A DNA stretch of 64,000 nt from Whalleya microplaca (taxonomy: Eukaryota; Ascomycota; Sordariomycetes; Xylariales; Xylariaceae): NCBI GenBank assembly GCA_022497155.1, contig MU385714.1:744001-808000 (forward strand), given 5' to 3'. Under the pieces are notes generated by a model. That model did no database searches. It saw only the letters and a program-made list of their open reading frames with translations, and was not told where the DNA came from. Position 1 is the first letter of the stretch, and the number at the start of each line of letters is the position of its first letter. Positions 11,381 to 24,064 of this stretch are shown one piece after another. Both the position numbers and the translations under genes were made by a program.

Positions 11381-12772
11381 GACCATATAGACTTGATGTG
11401 TACATTTATTACTTGGGATCAGGATCAAGCGAGCATTTTTATTAGTCATCTGGAATAGAAGAGCGATGCGTTATGCGTAAAAGCAGCCACCGCTGCCGGT
11501 TCCTGGATCAGGAACGGATTATAGTCTAATTTACAAAGATATACTGTCTATATGATTCGGCCAGCATAGCAATCAGAGTATGCGGCAATGCCGTAAGCCG
11601 CTAGCAGCATGCCGTCGAGGAATATTCCGGAAGCCCAAAGGCCTCGTGATCTAGGGTCTCCCAGACGGTCGGGATCCGCCCGTCTGCAGCTATCCACTGC
11701 AGCACCTTGGGCTGGAGGTATAACGCAGCAGATGGAGGACCATTGGCGATAGATAATCTATTTTGCTCCGTTAGGGGCCGCATCGAATCTGATTAACCTA
11801 CCAAGATGACCAGTCGACGAATAACGTAAGATCGACGCAAGCTTGCATGCAGGCGTACGTTCCATCGCTTATCGCGGACGCCTCTGTTTGGCTGCCTTCT
11901 GCACGCTTAAGCTCCGCGGTAGGGAGATGGATGGTTGCTGCACCACGCCGTAAACTTCGATTTAGCGTGCCGCCCGTCATCATATATGCACGATACAGAG
12001 TAGCAGGGCGGACGGCCGAGAGACTGCGTCTGGCGTCTGGCTGGATGGGCCGATACAAACCTCTCTTCCTTTCCCCACGCCAACACACGCATCCACCACA
12101 CCACACCACCATCACCTCCTCCGTCATCGAGTTACAAACAGGTAAACGTAGGTAGCATACGATAGGCGGCCACCTGGTAGGACGATAACCGTCGCTCTGA
12201 AACCAGGCTTCCTCCACCTCCACCCGTCAGCGCGGGCGCGGGCAGCAGCTGACCTATCGACGGCGCGCCTCATTAGGCAGGCCCTCCTGACATATGACTC
12301 GGGCCCCGGCCGTGGTCATGAGTTAGGTAGGTAATGTATGCATTGGATGTTTGTATGTATGTAGGTAGGCAGGTCGGTAGCGCTCGTAAGTACGATATCA
12401 ATCGATACATTATTGCCTTTGGGTGCGTACGCATAAGGCCGATTGCACCGAACCCAACAACCCCGCTTCTGTATAATAAGAAGTCGAAATCGTCTTCTTC
12501 TGTAGTTCCATTCCCCTGATTATTCCGTACGATACACAACATACACATACCACACACACACACATACTCGACGACTATATCAGTCTTATCGACTAATAAA
12601 TCGAATTTTCACTTCTCCTCTGTAAGTGCTTTGCTACTATTTTTGAAGAAAGCAACTGTTCTTTCAAAAACGTCACAGTAGACGCTACGGCGTTCTCGGT
12701 ATAGCATGAGTGACGGACTGGGCTAACCTCCACGATGGGCAGCACGAGAAATAACCACCATCATCAATCAAA
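11381..12772. promoter_or_regulatory. Intergenic and 5' leader of the microprotein gene
   Basis: No larger gene is supported. The right end is a likely promoter and leader for the gene at 12773: an AT-rich TATAATAAG at about 12472-12480, a CCCCT stress-type motif near 12513 and a CA-repeat at about 12540-12566. A 5'-UTR intron is plausible at 12622-12742 (see separate entry). Confidence 0.5.
12622..12742 (+). other. Probable 5'-UTR intron of the microprotein gene
   Basis: A consensus donor GTAAGT at 12622, a branch-like GCTAACC at 12722 and an acceptor GGGCAG ending at 12742 define a 121-base intron whose 3' end is 30 bases before the ATG at 12773. The sequence between contains an out-of-frame ATG that splicing would remove. 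This is a prediction from consensus sites only. Confidence 0.5.
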
Positions 12773-12984
12773 ATGCACAGCTCGTCCTGCCCCAAGTGCG
12801 GAGCCACCTTCAGCGGCGAGAGCAAGTCCTGCGGAGCTTGCGGTGCTGTGAGTGTTATCTGGTCCAGTCTGGACTGTCTAGCCCTACTTCTCTCCCTCCC
12901 GCCCTTCTTCTCCTGATCCTATTTCTATCTATCACAAATCTTGAAATTAACACATGGCTCGAATTACAGACCTGCCCGGCATAA
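12773..12984 (+). CDS. Cysteine-rich microprotein, 29 residues, zinc-ribbon-like CxxC pairs
   Basis: Two exons, 12773-12847 and 12970-12984, join in phase 0 across a 122-base intron (GTGAGT donor, TTAAC-like branch, TACAG acceptor) to give a 29-residue peptide. The cysteines are at 6, 9, 20, 23 and 27: CPKCGA, then SCGACGA, then TCPA at the end. The first exon ends right after the second CxxC pair, and the second exon supplies only the last four residues and the stop. The peptide is rich in Ser and Gly, with no signal peptide or membrane segment, so it is probably cytosolic. Two CxxC knuckles fit a small zinc-binding ribbon; it is not a classic copper metallothionein of CxC type. Support comes from the tidy splice sites, the cysteine symmetry, a probable leader intron and the Kozak-like AAAATG. 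Function unknown. Confidence 0.68.
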
Positions 12985-14443
12985 ATAACACCCGTCACCC
13001 ATCCCGCGAGGTCATGTCTCGGATGACGAGCTGCTAGGGGGTTGCTGCCACGGCGGAACATCATGTAGTAGCTACAGTTCAGGGTTGCGTTGGGTTGAGA
13101 TGGGTTGAAGCGAGTTGAGGTTGACGGGGAGCGGGCGTACGTGCTTGACAGCGAAACTAGACCATTCATTTCTCGCGCGTACAAACTGTCGTACGCATTG
13201 GAATTCCGAGTGTGTGCGGGTTTCCCGGTTTACTAATAAGGGGAGAGAGAGAGGCAGAGCTTGTTTCTTGCTTCTACGGCACTTTCATTACACCTCTTCG
13301 GCTCAGACAGACAACCTGGCCTGACTTACCTACACAATATTTAAAAGCAAAGCAGAAGAAAAAAACACACGAGAAACACATACGGGTTCCTTTCCGAGGC
13401 CCTACAATACAGCCCCAGTTCACTGTTATAAAAACACGTCTGATCTGATATATCTACCGCGTTCAGCAAGTGATCTAGATCCCCCATCCCCCATGCTCTA
13501 GCAAGATACGGCCCAATCTAATGACCCAGCCCGTTTGATGACGTGAATCTCCTTTTGACCCTGCTTTAGATGGGATAGGCTATTGTTAATAAATGCCAGG
13601 TTGGTTGTTCCTTGCTAGCCTGTCGTTAATGCGGGCACCAAGGCCGAAGGGATCGGAATTCGGCCTGCATGAGATCTGACATGACTAGAATCAGCGTGAG
13701 GGCTCCCATCTCAACATAGCAATTCGCATCGATTACTCGAATCTAGGCGTCAGTAGCCATCAGTACTAGGCAGAACCCTTATAGTAGCAGTTACACAAGA
13801 GTGTATTACGCAAGGGTGTAGCTCTGCGGGCGAGGCTGGGTTGTTAGTCGGTACGGACGAGGCACAGCACAACATCAAAGAACAGAGCATGATAATTATC
13901 AAAAAGGAGTATGATTGGAGAAAGACAGATAGAAAGAGTAGTCCCTGAGCAACAAACATCCATATCCGGTTGGTTTAACGCGCGGGGCCTCGACAGAGCA
14001 GTAAAAAGGAGAAGATTTATGATATAGCCGTATTCTCTGGGGCTGGCACGCCAATCTTGACACACACATACGCACACACAACACACACACCACTTCTAAC
14101 AGCAGCCCCATGCTTATCCACGCTCCAACCTTGTCCATGGAGTCCAAGTACCACAATATCCGCCACCTGTCACCATTATACTCCCGATGATGTAAAGTTG
14201 GGAGACACGTGTAAGTCAACCTAAGTAGCACGCCGGCCGAGGAAGCATTTACGAGCAGACGAATCAAACTCCAGCCGAGACCATGATGCAGAGGCAGACC
14301 ACCCCCTTCCCACCCGTTCAAAATCCTTGTATCGTCTGCATGCCCCGTCCAAGGAGCGGTTCCAAGGAACGAGCGTTGGAGGAGACGATGATGGATTACA
14401 ACGGTATATCGAAGGTATCATAAAGGGGATTTGTTGATTTTGT
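12985..14443. other. Intergenic, 1.5 kb
   Basis: The left part should be the 3' UTR of the microprotein gene and the right part the 3' flank of rho1. A CA-rich run with about 30 bases of ACAC/ACAT lies at 14059-14092. No further gene, tRNA or repeat element was found. Confidence 0.5.
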
Positions 14444-15578
14444 TTAAAGGACTAAGCACTTGGAGTGCTTCTTCTGGCGACTACGGGATAGCAGGGCCGC
14501 GCGGGTGGCGTGCTCGAAGACCTCTCGCACGCCCTCGTTCGTCTTGGCCGAGCATTCCAGGTACTTGTAGGCACCAATCTTCTTACGGACATCCTCACCC
14601 TAGATAGTCAAGTTAGCCACAAATACGTGCGATAAAGATCAGGCACGGCTGCGCCCTCGGACAAGGAACATCGTATTGTCCGAGAGCCCGTGCCTGGCCG
14701 CGCGTTGGACGTACCTCTTCAGGAGAGACGGGCTTCTGGCTAGTCTTGCGCAGCTCCTCGATGGTCTTAGCGTCGTAGCGCAGATCCTTCTTGCAGCCGA
14801 CCAGGATGATGGGCAGGCCCTGGCAGAAATGAAGAACTTCGGAAATCCACTGTAGCGAAAAGAAAAGCACGTGTCAGCAAATTTGCTTATCTCGGGGGGG
14901 AAAAAGCATGAGAGGGCGATCCATGTGGGGAACGGAAAGTGGTGTCTGACCTTCTCCTGAACGTTGTCCAAAGAATCCGGGGAGTCGACGGCGAAGCAGA
15001 TTAGGATAACGTGCGAGTCGGGATAAGACAGAGGTCGGAGACGGTCGTAATCTTCCTGACCGGCGGTATCCCATAAAGCTAATTCGACGTGCTTGCCATC
15101 AACCTCGACATCGGCGACGTAGTTCTCGAATACGGTAGGGACGTAGACCTGACAAAGGGAAGTAGTGTCAGCATGGATAACAAGATTTGTAAAAACGTCC
15201 GTTTGATAGAGCAGAGGCGCGATGATGATATGTCGTGATGGCACCAATGATGAAGCTTCCTAAGGGGGGTATGACTTGATTGGACCAAGTCCCCTATGTT
15301 GTTTCGGCATGACGCGAGCGGAGCTTGGCGATGCCGACAAGCTATGATGATAACGATGATGATGACGACGACAACGACGCAGATAGATATTTTTTTGCTC
15401 TTACCTCGGGGAAAGTGCCCTTAGAGAAGACGCTGGAGATCTGAATCAGCACGACGATGGCCAGGGAGAGAGATAGATTATGTCACGGGAAGGGGAGAGC
15501 GGCGACGTACATCAACAAACAAGTTTTACCACAGGCACCATCACCGACGATGACTAGCTTTCGGCGGATCTCAGCCAT
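14444..15578 (-). CDS. rho1: Rho1 small GTPase
   Basis: Five exons (15578-15511, 15432-15405, 15148-14951, 14849-14715, 14599-14444) give 194 residues, the family length. The second exon is only 28 bases. All GTPase motifs are present: P-loop GDGACGKT (12-19), the effector loop with Thr37 in PTVFENY, switch II DTAGQED with Gln63, and SAK near 160. The C-terminus is a basic stretch, RQKKHSK, then the CAAX box CLVL, whose final Leu predicts geranylgeranylation. Fungal Rho1 is the regulatory subunit of beta-1,3-glucan synthase and activates Pkc1 and cell-wall integrity signalling at the plasma membrane. The sequence is that of Rho1 proper, not Rho2-4 or Cdc42. The 5' flank carries purine tracts and microsatellites. 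The exon model keeps frame throughout. Confidence 0.97.
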
Positions 15579-18409
15579 GGTTGTTGATATGGGGAAGAGG
15601 ACGAGAGCAGAGGATTAGGGGGTGGCAAGCTTTTGCTTTGTTTTGGGGGGTGTTATTCAGAGAATATGCAAGAAGATTCAGAAGAAAAATTGGTCAAAAG
15701 GCTTGATGGACTGTTGGCGGTCGTCAGGATGGGTTTCCCTTTGGCAGTTCGATGATGGGGGAAGAGGGAGATGGAGGAAGATGGATGGATTGATGAGAGT
15801 TGAGAGAGAGAAGGATGGAAAGGTTGTTGCTCCAATTGACAACAGTAGCAGCAGTACGCAGTAAGTAGCAGCAGCAGTAGCCCAGTAGTAGCAGCAGAGA
15901 GAGAGAGAGAGAGCAGTTCTGGGTATGTACTTTGTAAGGATAAGGCAGGCAAGCCGGGCTTGGTAGTAGCAGTAGTGATGGCGGCGGTGGGCGACCAAGA
16001 CCAAATAAGGAACAGCCCAGGCCCCAGGCAGGCAGTGGGCAGTGACACCAAGTACATACGCATACATACATACATAAGATAAAGAAAGAAAGACGAAAGT
16101 TACTTGTACTGTAGGGCCTAAGTGGCCTAGCAGCTTCAGTGGGGCGCTGTTAGGGGGCCTGTTAGCGCTACGCAGTGCTATGCCGTGGCGAGTCCTAGGC
16201 TGTCCTAGCGACGCGAGTCCTGAAATCTGCTTACCTCCCAGAAGTATCGCGGCCTGCTTTTCGCACTGGCCGGCCCTTCACTAACTGCGTAAGTACCTAC
16301 AAAGTTCTGGTGGGGACCCTCTTGGTCCATGCGTCTTCTGGCCGGGATCCGACGATTTCGTCAAGCTGCCCTGGCTGCCCTGGAAATTATTGCCCCGACC
16401 GACAATCGAGAGGCAGCCAAAAGCAGGGAAGGTGGAAGAGCATCTCTCTCTCGCTCTCAGAGTCACATGCAGGCCAGTTATTACCACAGGCTGCTAACCT
16501 ACAGTCTACGGAATACCTACATACGTATGATACCTACGGAATACATGTGCCTGGGTTGCATTCGTATTTTCGTATTGTCTTTCTTTTGGCAATGGCACCA
16601 TATTCTGCTACATACACGTATCCATGTATCATCCATTGTATAATACATAAAATATTCATTTGAGCTATACCGGTTCACTACAAAGGACGGCATTTTATAG
16701 TTGACAAAGAAAAACACTGAAACTGTATCTCAAACCCCCACAAACCACGGCCAGATAGCGCTATGCTATCATAAGCTGAATGTAGGTATGTATCATACGT
16801 ATGTACCTATCCGCGTCAGAGTAGCAGAGGTGTTGCGGTTCCTGACATGAACGTCTTCTTATTACCTAAAACAACAAACCAGCTTCTCCACAATCAACAC
16901 CTCATGCATATCTCTGAATTTCTGAATACAGCTTCGGCGTTTTCTACAGGTCCCCCTTCGCGAAGAAAACCCATCGGGCCTACAGAAACGTTCTGAGTCA
17001 TTTGCCAGTGGGATTGTTTATAATTCAATGATCTTCAAGGAGCCTTGCCTTTCACACCGACTGACGCAGCAATAGCCGTTCGCTGATCCGGGCTCATCAG
17101 CTGAAAACGTGTGGCTCATCCGTCCCGGCCTGCCTGCCTGTGTCATATCATCAAAAGCCTCCCGCCTTTGTTCCCTATCAACGCAACTCTGTGGGGTATC
17201 GGAGGAGCCATCGTGACCCTTCTCCATTCGATCAAGACCAAATGGCCTTCTTTGTTGGTATCTGACCCCGGAGTGGTAGCCCTGGTTCGGTCTTGGGAGT
17301 ACCGTACAATCAGTTCTGGGTTGTGTGACTACAGGACTTTATTATCAGTCGCCCCCCGTCCTACATCATCAGTCCTACATCAGGGCATACGCCTTAAGAC
17401 ACACGCACCAACATGTCGATGTCAATAATTGTTAGGCCACGGCGAGGTTAGATCCACTTGTCGATGAAACTCGCCTAGAGTTGCCAGCCAATAGGCAAAT
17501 TCGCTGTCTAGAGATCGTGACATTTGCCAATGGGCAGACTTACGAGCCCGTAGGTAGGTAGCACATTATTAGATTCAAGTGTTTCTCGTTGGCGTCCTAG
17601 CATTAAAGCCATATTGATTCAGCATCGTCAATATGCGTTTTCGAACCAACGGACACCCTGAGAGGAATTGCTCACTGCCACGTAAGTAGCTGATATGTCA
17701 TATGGTCTCATTAAACGTCATGTGCCTAGTGTACACAATATTGCCAACTTGATATCGACATAACAGGCGGCTGAGTGGACAGGTTCAGAGTGCTTACAGG
17801 CAAAAAGCATCACTCATCCAAGTCACCAGAACGCATTGAACCCCGGAAGCTTATGCCAGGAGAAATCTTCAAAGGTCCATCTGACAGAACGGAGGGCGAT
17901 CAAATTGTTGGTTGTCTATCGCATAACGCTTGAACATAATCTGCATATATCATATCCAGTGCACTTGATACGTGCACTACAGGCTGCTAGGGCAATAAGA
18001 CATATGACTTCAACTTGAAGCTCAAGAAAATATCTATATTCAATATTCAATACCCCAATTCACTACTATGCGACCCAATTAACTCCCTAGGAGGTATTTC
18101 CGATTGTAGAGCCAAGTGGCATTAAATATGGGAATGCATACGTAGATATTGCTCTCTTGAAGATCCCGTCTATAAGAAGGTACTTAGGTACTTAGCCTAG
18201 GTACCGTGATTGAACCGGACCTTGGATTTTCCGGGTTTCCTAACCCCGGTCAATTGACCGTCCCATTGGCGGGACCTGGAAGCTCCCAAATTTTTGGCTC
18301 CGAGACCAGCTTCGGTGCGATGAACCCTTAGAGGCACCACGACCACCCGTACCACCGCACCGCCGCGCCCAATTCCAACACACCCGCCCGTCTCCTGCGG
18401 CGTCGAGAT
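15579..18409. other. Intergenic, 2.8 kb: rho1 upstream region with microsatellites
   Basis: The left part is the rho1 promoter and leader. It holds AGC/AGT-rich tracts (about 15840-15895), a GA repeat (about 15896-15913) and a TACA repeat (about 16054-16077). The remainder to 18409 shows no supported gene. The block 18170-18400 should contain the promoter of the ribosomal-protein gene. Confidence 0.5.
15896..15913. repeat. GA dinucleotide microsatellite
   Basis: An AG/GA run of about nine units lies about 320 bases upstream of the rho1 start codon, directly after a run of AGC/AGT triplets. It was read directly. Such purine tracts are common in fungal promoters; no role is claimed. Confidence 0.8.
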
Positions 18410-19660
18410 ATGCAGAAGATCCTCCGCCGCGTGGCGACCGCCGAGCGGGTGGCCGCCAAGCGCAGGAAGGAGAAGAACATGCAGTTCTTCAAGAAGGAGA
18501 AGAAGGAGACGACGGAGGAGCAGCGCCAGCACTGGCGGAGAGCCAAGATCGAGTTCGACCAAGCGAAGAGCCTCGTCCGCGACGACTGGGAGCTGGGCCC
18601 GCTGGCGCCCCGCACCGACTACGGCGACTGGGCCGACGCCCAGGGCGCCATCCACGAAACCCGCTTCGGCGCCTCCGCCGCCCACTCGCTGGCACAGCGG
18701 AACCGGCGATGCCGCTGGCTCGGCGGCGCCTACAACCTCAACTTGTTCCCGGGAGACCGCGTGGTGCTGCTCGACGGTCCGGACAAGGGCCGCATAGGCC
18801 AAGTCCAGGATATCAACCACATGAGGGCTGAGGTTACGGTCTCTCAACTGAACAAGGTACGTTTGCCGACGCTGTAGTCTATAGTACTGCAGATTCCATA
18901 GTACTACAGATTGGATCTGGATAGCTGACGCTGGGTGGTACAGAGCAATGTCCGAGTACACCCCGACATACGCAAGCCGGAAGAGCCGCCGATGATCAAC
19001 ATAGAAGTCGCCATGCCCATCTCCGAGGTGCGCCTGGTGCACCCGATCACGGACCCCGCAACGGGCACGACGCGCGACGTGATCATCAACCAGCTCGTGC
19101 ACCGGAACATCCTGTACGACCGGGTATCGGGGACGAAGAAGTGGGAGCGGGTGGTGCCGGGGCTGAACGTGGTGATCCCGTGGCCGAAGGAGGAGGAGCC
19201 CGAGCTCAAGGACCACAAGGGCGACACGCTGCGCATCGAGGTCGAGAAGAAGACCTTCGTGCCCACGCTGCTGCGCCCGCCCATGCCCGAGTCCATCATC
19301 GACGAGCTGCGCGGCAAGTACAGCCGCTTCCGCACGCGCCACGACCCCGAGTGGGTCGCCAAGATCGAGGCCGAGGAGCGGGCCAAGGAGGACCGCAAGA
19401 AGCTCATCGAGAAGATGCGCACGCCGCTCCAGGAGTTCCACCGCGCCGAGCGCGCCAACAAGAAGAAGAAGGGCAAGCCGAGGTTGACGCTCGAGATGCT
19501 CGAGAAGATCGGCGAGGTCATCGCCAAGAACAGGGAGATCACCTTGAACGCCCCAGGCGTATCTGCTGCTTCATATTCACAGTCGCCCGCTCAAATAGAA
19601 GCACCGCCGCCTCCCGCAGAATCTACAGAGGAGACAACTTCGCCGCCGCCGTCTACGTAG
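18410..19660 (+). CDS. mrpl40: Mitochondrial large-subunit ribosomal protein uL24m (MRPL40-like)
   Basis: Two exons, 18410-18856 and 18944-19660, join in phase 0 across an 87-base intron and encode 387 residues. A KOW motif lies at residues 113-134 (PGDRVVLLDGPDKGRIGQV), typical of uL24 proteins that bind 23S-type rRNA early in large-subunit assembly. The N-terminus is strongly basic (LRRVATAERVAAKRRKEK), fitting mitochondrial import. The remainder, with WERVVPGLNVVIPWP and a Lys/Arg/Glu-rich helix near residues 290-335, matches the long fungal mitochondrial form rather than the short bacterial protein. The C-terminal 40 residues are Pro/Ser/Thr-rich. The ATG at 18410 gives the same MxKxLRR start as I recall for related fungal proteins. 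It is tail to tail with elp1, 209 bases apart. Confidence 0.88.
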
Positions 19661-19869
19661 ATCGGTTGTAGCGTAGAGTCATTTGACGATTAGTCTGTAA
19701 AATCAATGTATATAACGCATGCTAGTCCAAGGGGCAAAATGGCACACAAACGATACACCAATCATAAATCATCATAAATCATCTACGATTCCCTCGACTT
19801 TTTTTTTATCTATACCCCTATTCCTCCTTCGCTGTACCCAATGACCCCAGTCATATCCCTTCGCGCAAG

Positions 19870-22800
19870 CTATGACCCCAGCAACGACAGCCTCTGTAGA
19901 TTCGTAATAACAGGCGCCTCCTGTTTCCGCCATGCCGCCTCCAAGTTCTCGCGCAAGACCGCATCGGCGCCCATGGGTCTCCACTCGCCCTCGCCATCGC
20001 CATCGCCGCCATCATCCGGCCCCTTTCCATTATCCTCAGGCTTCTTCTCCCCAAACACCTCCTTAACAGCCAACCGACAGCCCTCAACGACCTCGGCAGT
20101 CAGGGTCTCGAGCCCGCGGGCGCGCTCCATCATACCCCGCCGCACGAGCCCAAAAACAAGACGCTCGAGGTCGGGGCGCGTGCCCTCGACGCGCTCGACG
20201 AGCCGGCGCACGCTGTTGACGAGGTACTCCTCCTCGTAGACGGTGCCCTTGCGGCCGCGGGCGCGCTTCTTCTCCTCGCGCTTGCGGTTCTTGCTCGTTG
20301 CGCGGCTGACGCCCGTGCCCGCCGTGCCTACACTACCCCCGCCTTTGCCCGTGTACCGCGTGAACAGGCTCGCGCTCGTGCTGATGCGCGAGCTGGCCGC
20401 CACCGACACGTCGTCCGGCACGTCGGCGCCGCCCGCGCGCTCGCCCTCGTAGAACCCGAGCGGGTCCTCCGCCGCCTTGCGCCGCAGCTCCAGGATCCGC
20501 GGGACCTGTGCGCGTAGCTGCGCCTTGCAGTCCGCGAGGAACTCGGTGCTGCTGCCGAGCGCCTCCGCGAGGCCCGTGTCGATGGATGTCTCGAGGAGGT
20601 CGGGACGTCGGCGCTGCATCGTGAGGCGGAGCGCGTCGGCGAAGAGGTAGCCCTTGCAGAGGCAGGGGATGGCGTTCTCGATCGAGTCGAGATGGTCGAG
20701 ATGGATGGTGGCTGCTGACGCGTAGTCCTTGGCCTCGTACAAGGCGTCGGCGAGCGTTGTGGCGAGATCGGTGAGCGCATCGGGGGAGAGGGGCGGCGAT
20801 TGTAGTTGGGCGGTAAAGAGGCATTCGCGCCAGCAAGCAACGCCCGCGGAACGGTAGCACCTGGTGGCTGCCGCGTAGTTGTGCAGGGACTCGTAGGTGA
20901 GCCCTGCTTCTCGGAAGCGCGAGTTGGACTCGAGGTATGACGCGTAAAGGTTAGTAAGTGCAGTGAGGTTGGGTTGATCGTAGCGGTAGAGTTTCAGCGC
21001 TGCTGCGTAGAGTGCGTGCTTGACTGTATAGTCGTGGGCTTCTGTGTGCGCTTGTATAGCTTGGAGATGGGTTAGAGCCTTTTCGTGCCGATTCAGGTGG
21101 TCGTCGATCACGAATTGTCGTCTCAGTTCAGGCAGTTGGTGTAAGTTTTGTATGAACGGGAGATATTCCCGGGGGTCTCTTTGGGACTGCTGCGCGACTA
21201 GAAGAGCCAGGGCCAAGTTATAGAGGCCTAGAGCTTCATCGTATAGGGTATTAACGTCCGCGAGGAAACAAATGTGCTCTACGGCCTTCTCGGCCAGTTG
21301 TTCGTCCTCCTGCATCAAGCCAGCGACCACCTGCAAGCCATCCTCGTACGCGGGGGGTGCTTTACAGACATTGGCCGTGATGATATTCTGTAGTGTACCG
21401 TGGTCTGCCGTCTTGCGTGATTGGAGATGGGCCAGCACGGCGTCGCATATGGTATTGACCTTCGAAGTGTCTTGAGCACTGCTAGTGGTTGTTTCATGCG
21501 CGGGGGTTTCTGGCGGCTCTTGACTTCGAACGCCTCGAGTGTCTCTGTACATGGTTTGCGTGACATCTTCATCCCTGGCTTCTGTTAGTCATAAGAACTA
21601 AGTTTCCTGCATGTTTGGCTTACCGCAGAGACGAGAGGAAAAGATCAATGTACGACACATCGCCAAGCTGGTCAAGGAAAAGCCCGACGTTGGCGAGAAA
21701 TTGCTGAGGTCTGTGATCGTAAAGGATATTCATATCCACGCGTTGCGTTCGGCAATAGGAATATGCCTTTCCGTAGTCCTTGGTGTCGATCAACTGTCTA
21801 ATTCCCGCTACTACCATGGCTCGCGGATAGATCGTCTCTAGGTTGCCTCGAGGCATCTGGAGGACCAGGCTCATGGTCGTGGGCATGGCCGTCACGAGCC
21901 GCGCGCCCCTCTCGATACTACGACATCTCTCATCCTTTTCAGGGTCGTCTGGAGGCACTTCCAAGCCTGTAAACGTCGGTCAATTAATATCAATCAATTG
22001 TGAGGAACACTGGGTAGCATTTCGGTACGTACTATCTACATCGGTCAAATGAATAAACTTGACCAGGTGATTCGTCGTCGTCACTATGATATGGGCCGGT
22101 GTGACAAGAAAAGAAGTGCAATTCTTCAGTAGGAGGCGAGAGTTCGCATATAAGTGTCCATTCCTGGACAATCCCACGGCGATCACGTTTCCAGCTAGGT
22201 CGATGACCTCGCTCCACGGCAGCTGTGTTGGGAGGCGTACCGAATATAATTCATCCTGCTGATCAACTACGCCGTGTATCCTACCTAGACTATCCTGAAC
22301 AAGCACATCCGTGGAGCCTGCTTGGGTTAGGTGCACAAAGCCGGACATCGAACCAGCATAGAAACTTGTGTTGGACGAGAATTCGCCCGTAGACCGGTCA
22401 AAGGGGTACGACTGGATTGTCGGCCCCTTTTCAAAACCTAGGCAATGAACGACGCTATTCTCCGTCACGGCAACTTGCAAAGGCACGATGCCTTCGCCTG
22501 GGTTTTCCTTGCTGAAGCTCATACTACCGATCAGGGATGGAAGTAGAGAGCGCTGCCCTTTCGTCTTCCATTCGTATACGTTTGCTCCAAGCTGATGAAG
22601 GACGGCCATGAAGGTATTCGCTGGAGAGAATACTATATCAATAATGGGCGATGGTATTTGCAGCTCAAACATGGCTATAGGAGGCGGTATGTTAGCCGTC
22701 CGGAAGGGCGTGAGTTTTAAGCTCGTGCCGTCAACGACAGCAACAGCACCATAATCGTATGGCGGAGTAAGCGATCCACGAGTTACCCCGAAGATATATT

Positions 22801-24064
22801 CCGCTAGCACAAGCTTACCTGAAACGATATTAGTATATTAAGAGCAATGCAACGCTTCTGCCACTCACCTGAGACGGCTGAGCCGAAGCGCAACGGCTTC
22901 TCGGGATGCCAAGTGAGATCAAGCGGACGCGTCTCGGTAAAGATTTCCTGCTTCAGATACCAATGGTAGTTTCCCGTGGTCCATAGCTGTATTCGGTCAT
23001 CAAGAGTGGCGGCTAAGACGGTGGAGTCCGAGTTCCACTCCAGCCGTATTTGATCCTTTCCGAGCGTCCGGCCGTTAGGGGGCCTTAAGGAAAACTGGCC
23101 GTGTCTGAGGCCGTTTCTTTCAAAGAATATCACGTCAACGCGATCTTCAAGCCGCTGTATGCCAGCAATAAGGTTGCCACTCGGCCTCCAGCTCAAGGCG
23201 CCTTCCATGCCGTCGACCGGCTCACTTACACTGTCGAGGACCCCGTCTCGAGAATATACTCGAATGACGCGGCGGATACCCTCCTCGATCGAGTTGACTG
23301 CGACGTAGGCACCATCGCCTCTCCAGCTGATGGTCGTACTTCTGTCATCATGAGCACTCAGTACGCCTTCGTCTACCTTTTCAGGTATCGTTGGGTCTCT
23401 CAACGCCTTGGCTCCCCTGCCCTGGAACTGCGTCTCCTTCTTGCCCCAGCCAACAGAAACGTGTTTGGAAGCCTTCAGATCCTCCGCAGTCAAGGTCATA
23501 TCTGTGATGCCATCGAAGCTGCGGCTCATGAAGACCACCGTGTTCGCCTTGGTGGTTATGGCCAGGAGTTCCTCATCCGGGGACCAGCGCGCAGCCGTGA
23601 TCCCCTCGTCGATGGACCCCATGATCTCGATGTGCACTCCATCTTGCGGACTCAGGCTCTCTGTCTCCTGGACGACAACGATGTCTCCACCTTCGAGGAC
23701 GAGACATGTTGTGAGAGTATCACTGAAGTGGTGCAGACTCACAACCTTGTCCACGGCCAAATCTGGATTTGGACTTGGTGCATCCCATGACGCAACCTCT
23801 TGATATTCACTACCGAACAGAAGAGTGAGCGTCCGGTTCTTCGGACATCCCCGAAACAATGGTATGAACTCACATGTCTATAGAGGAGGCCCTCACGTGT
23901 TCCGAGATCCTCGCCAGCCGAATTCTTCCGTCCTGGTCGCTCGGGCCGAAAGTACAGAGGACCTCGTCTTTGGCCGGATCCCAGCACGTTGATGTAATGG
24001 GCTCCCCGTCGAGGTCGACCGACGACTTCCAGACATTGTATCGGATATTGCGAAGATTGCGCAT
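19870..24064 (-). CDS. elp1: Elongator complex protein 1 (IKI3)
   Basis: Five exons (24064-23874, 23809-22869, 22818-22033, 21966-21624, 21574-19870) encode 1321 residues, the normal length for Elp1. Introns are 49-66 bases. The start MRNLRNIRYNVW and the blocks VSVGWGKKETQFQGRGAKA, SSLRDEDVTQTMY and GNLIAGIQRLEDRVDVIFFE are family hallmarks. The N-terminal half forms WD40 propellers (about residues 1-700) and the C-terminal half TPR-like helices. A basic patch, KNRKREEKKRARGRKGTVYEEEYLVN (about 1186-1211), matches the C-terminal region linked to tRNA binding and dimerisation. Elp1 scaffolds Elongator, which with Elp3 makes the 5-carboxymethyl modification of wobble uridine in cytoplasmic tRNAs. 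The acceptor of the last intron was placed at CCAG before 21574 because the earlier CTAACAG would break frame. Confidence 0.96.

Noticed and set aside
18197..19441. 414-codon open frame on the strand opposite the ribosomal-protein gene
   Set aside because: It mirrors the GC-rich third positions of the uL24m gene, has runs of Leu/Arg/His typical of antisense frames, and crosses that gene's intron.
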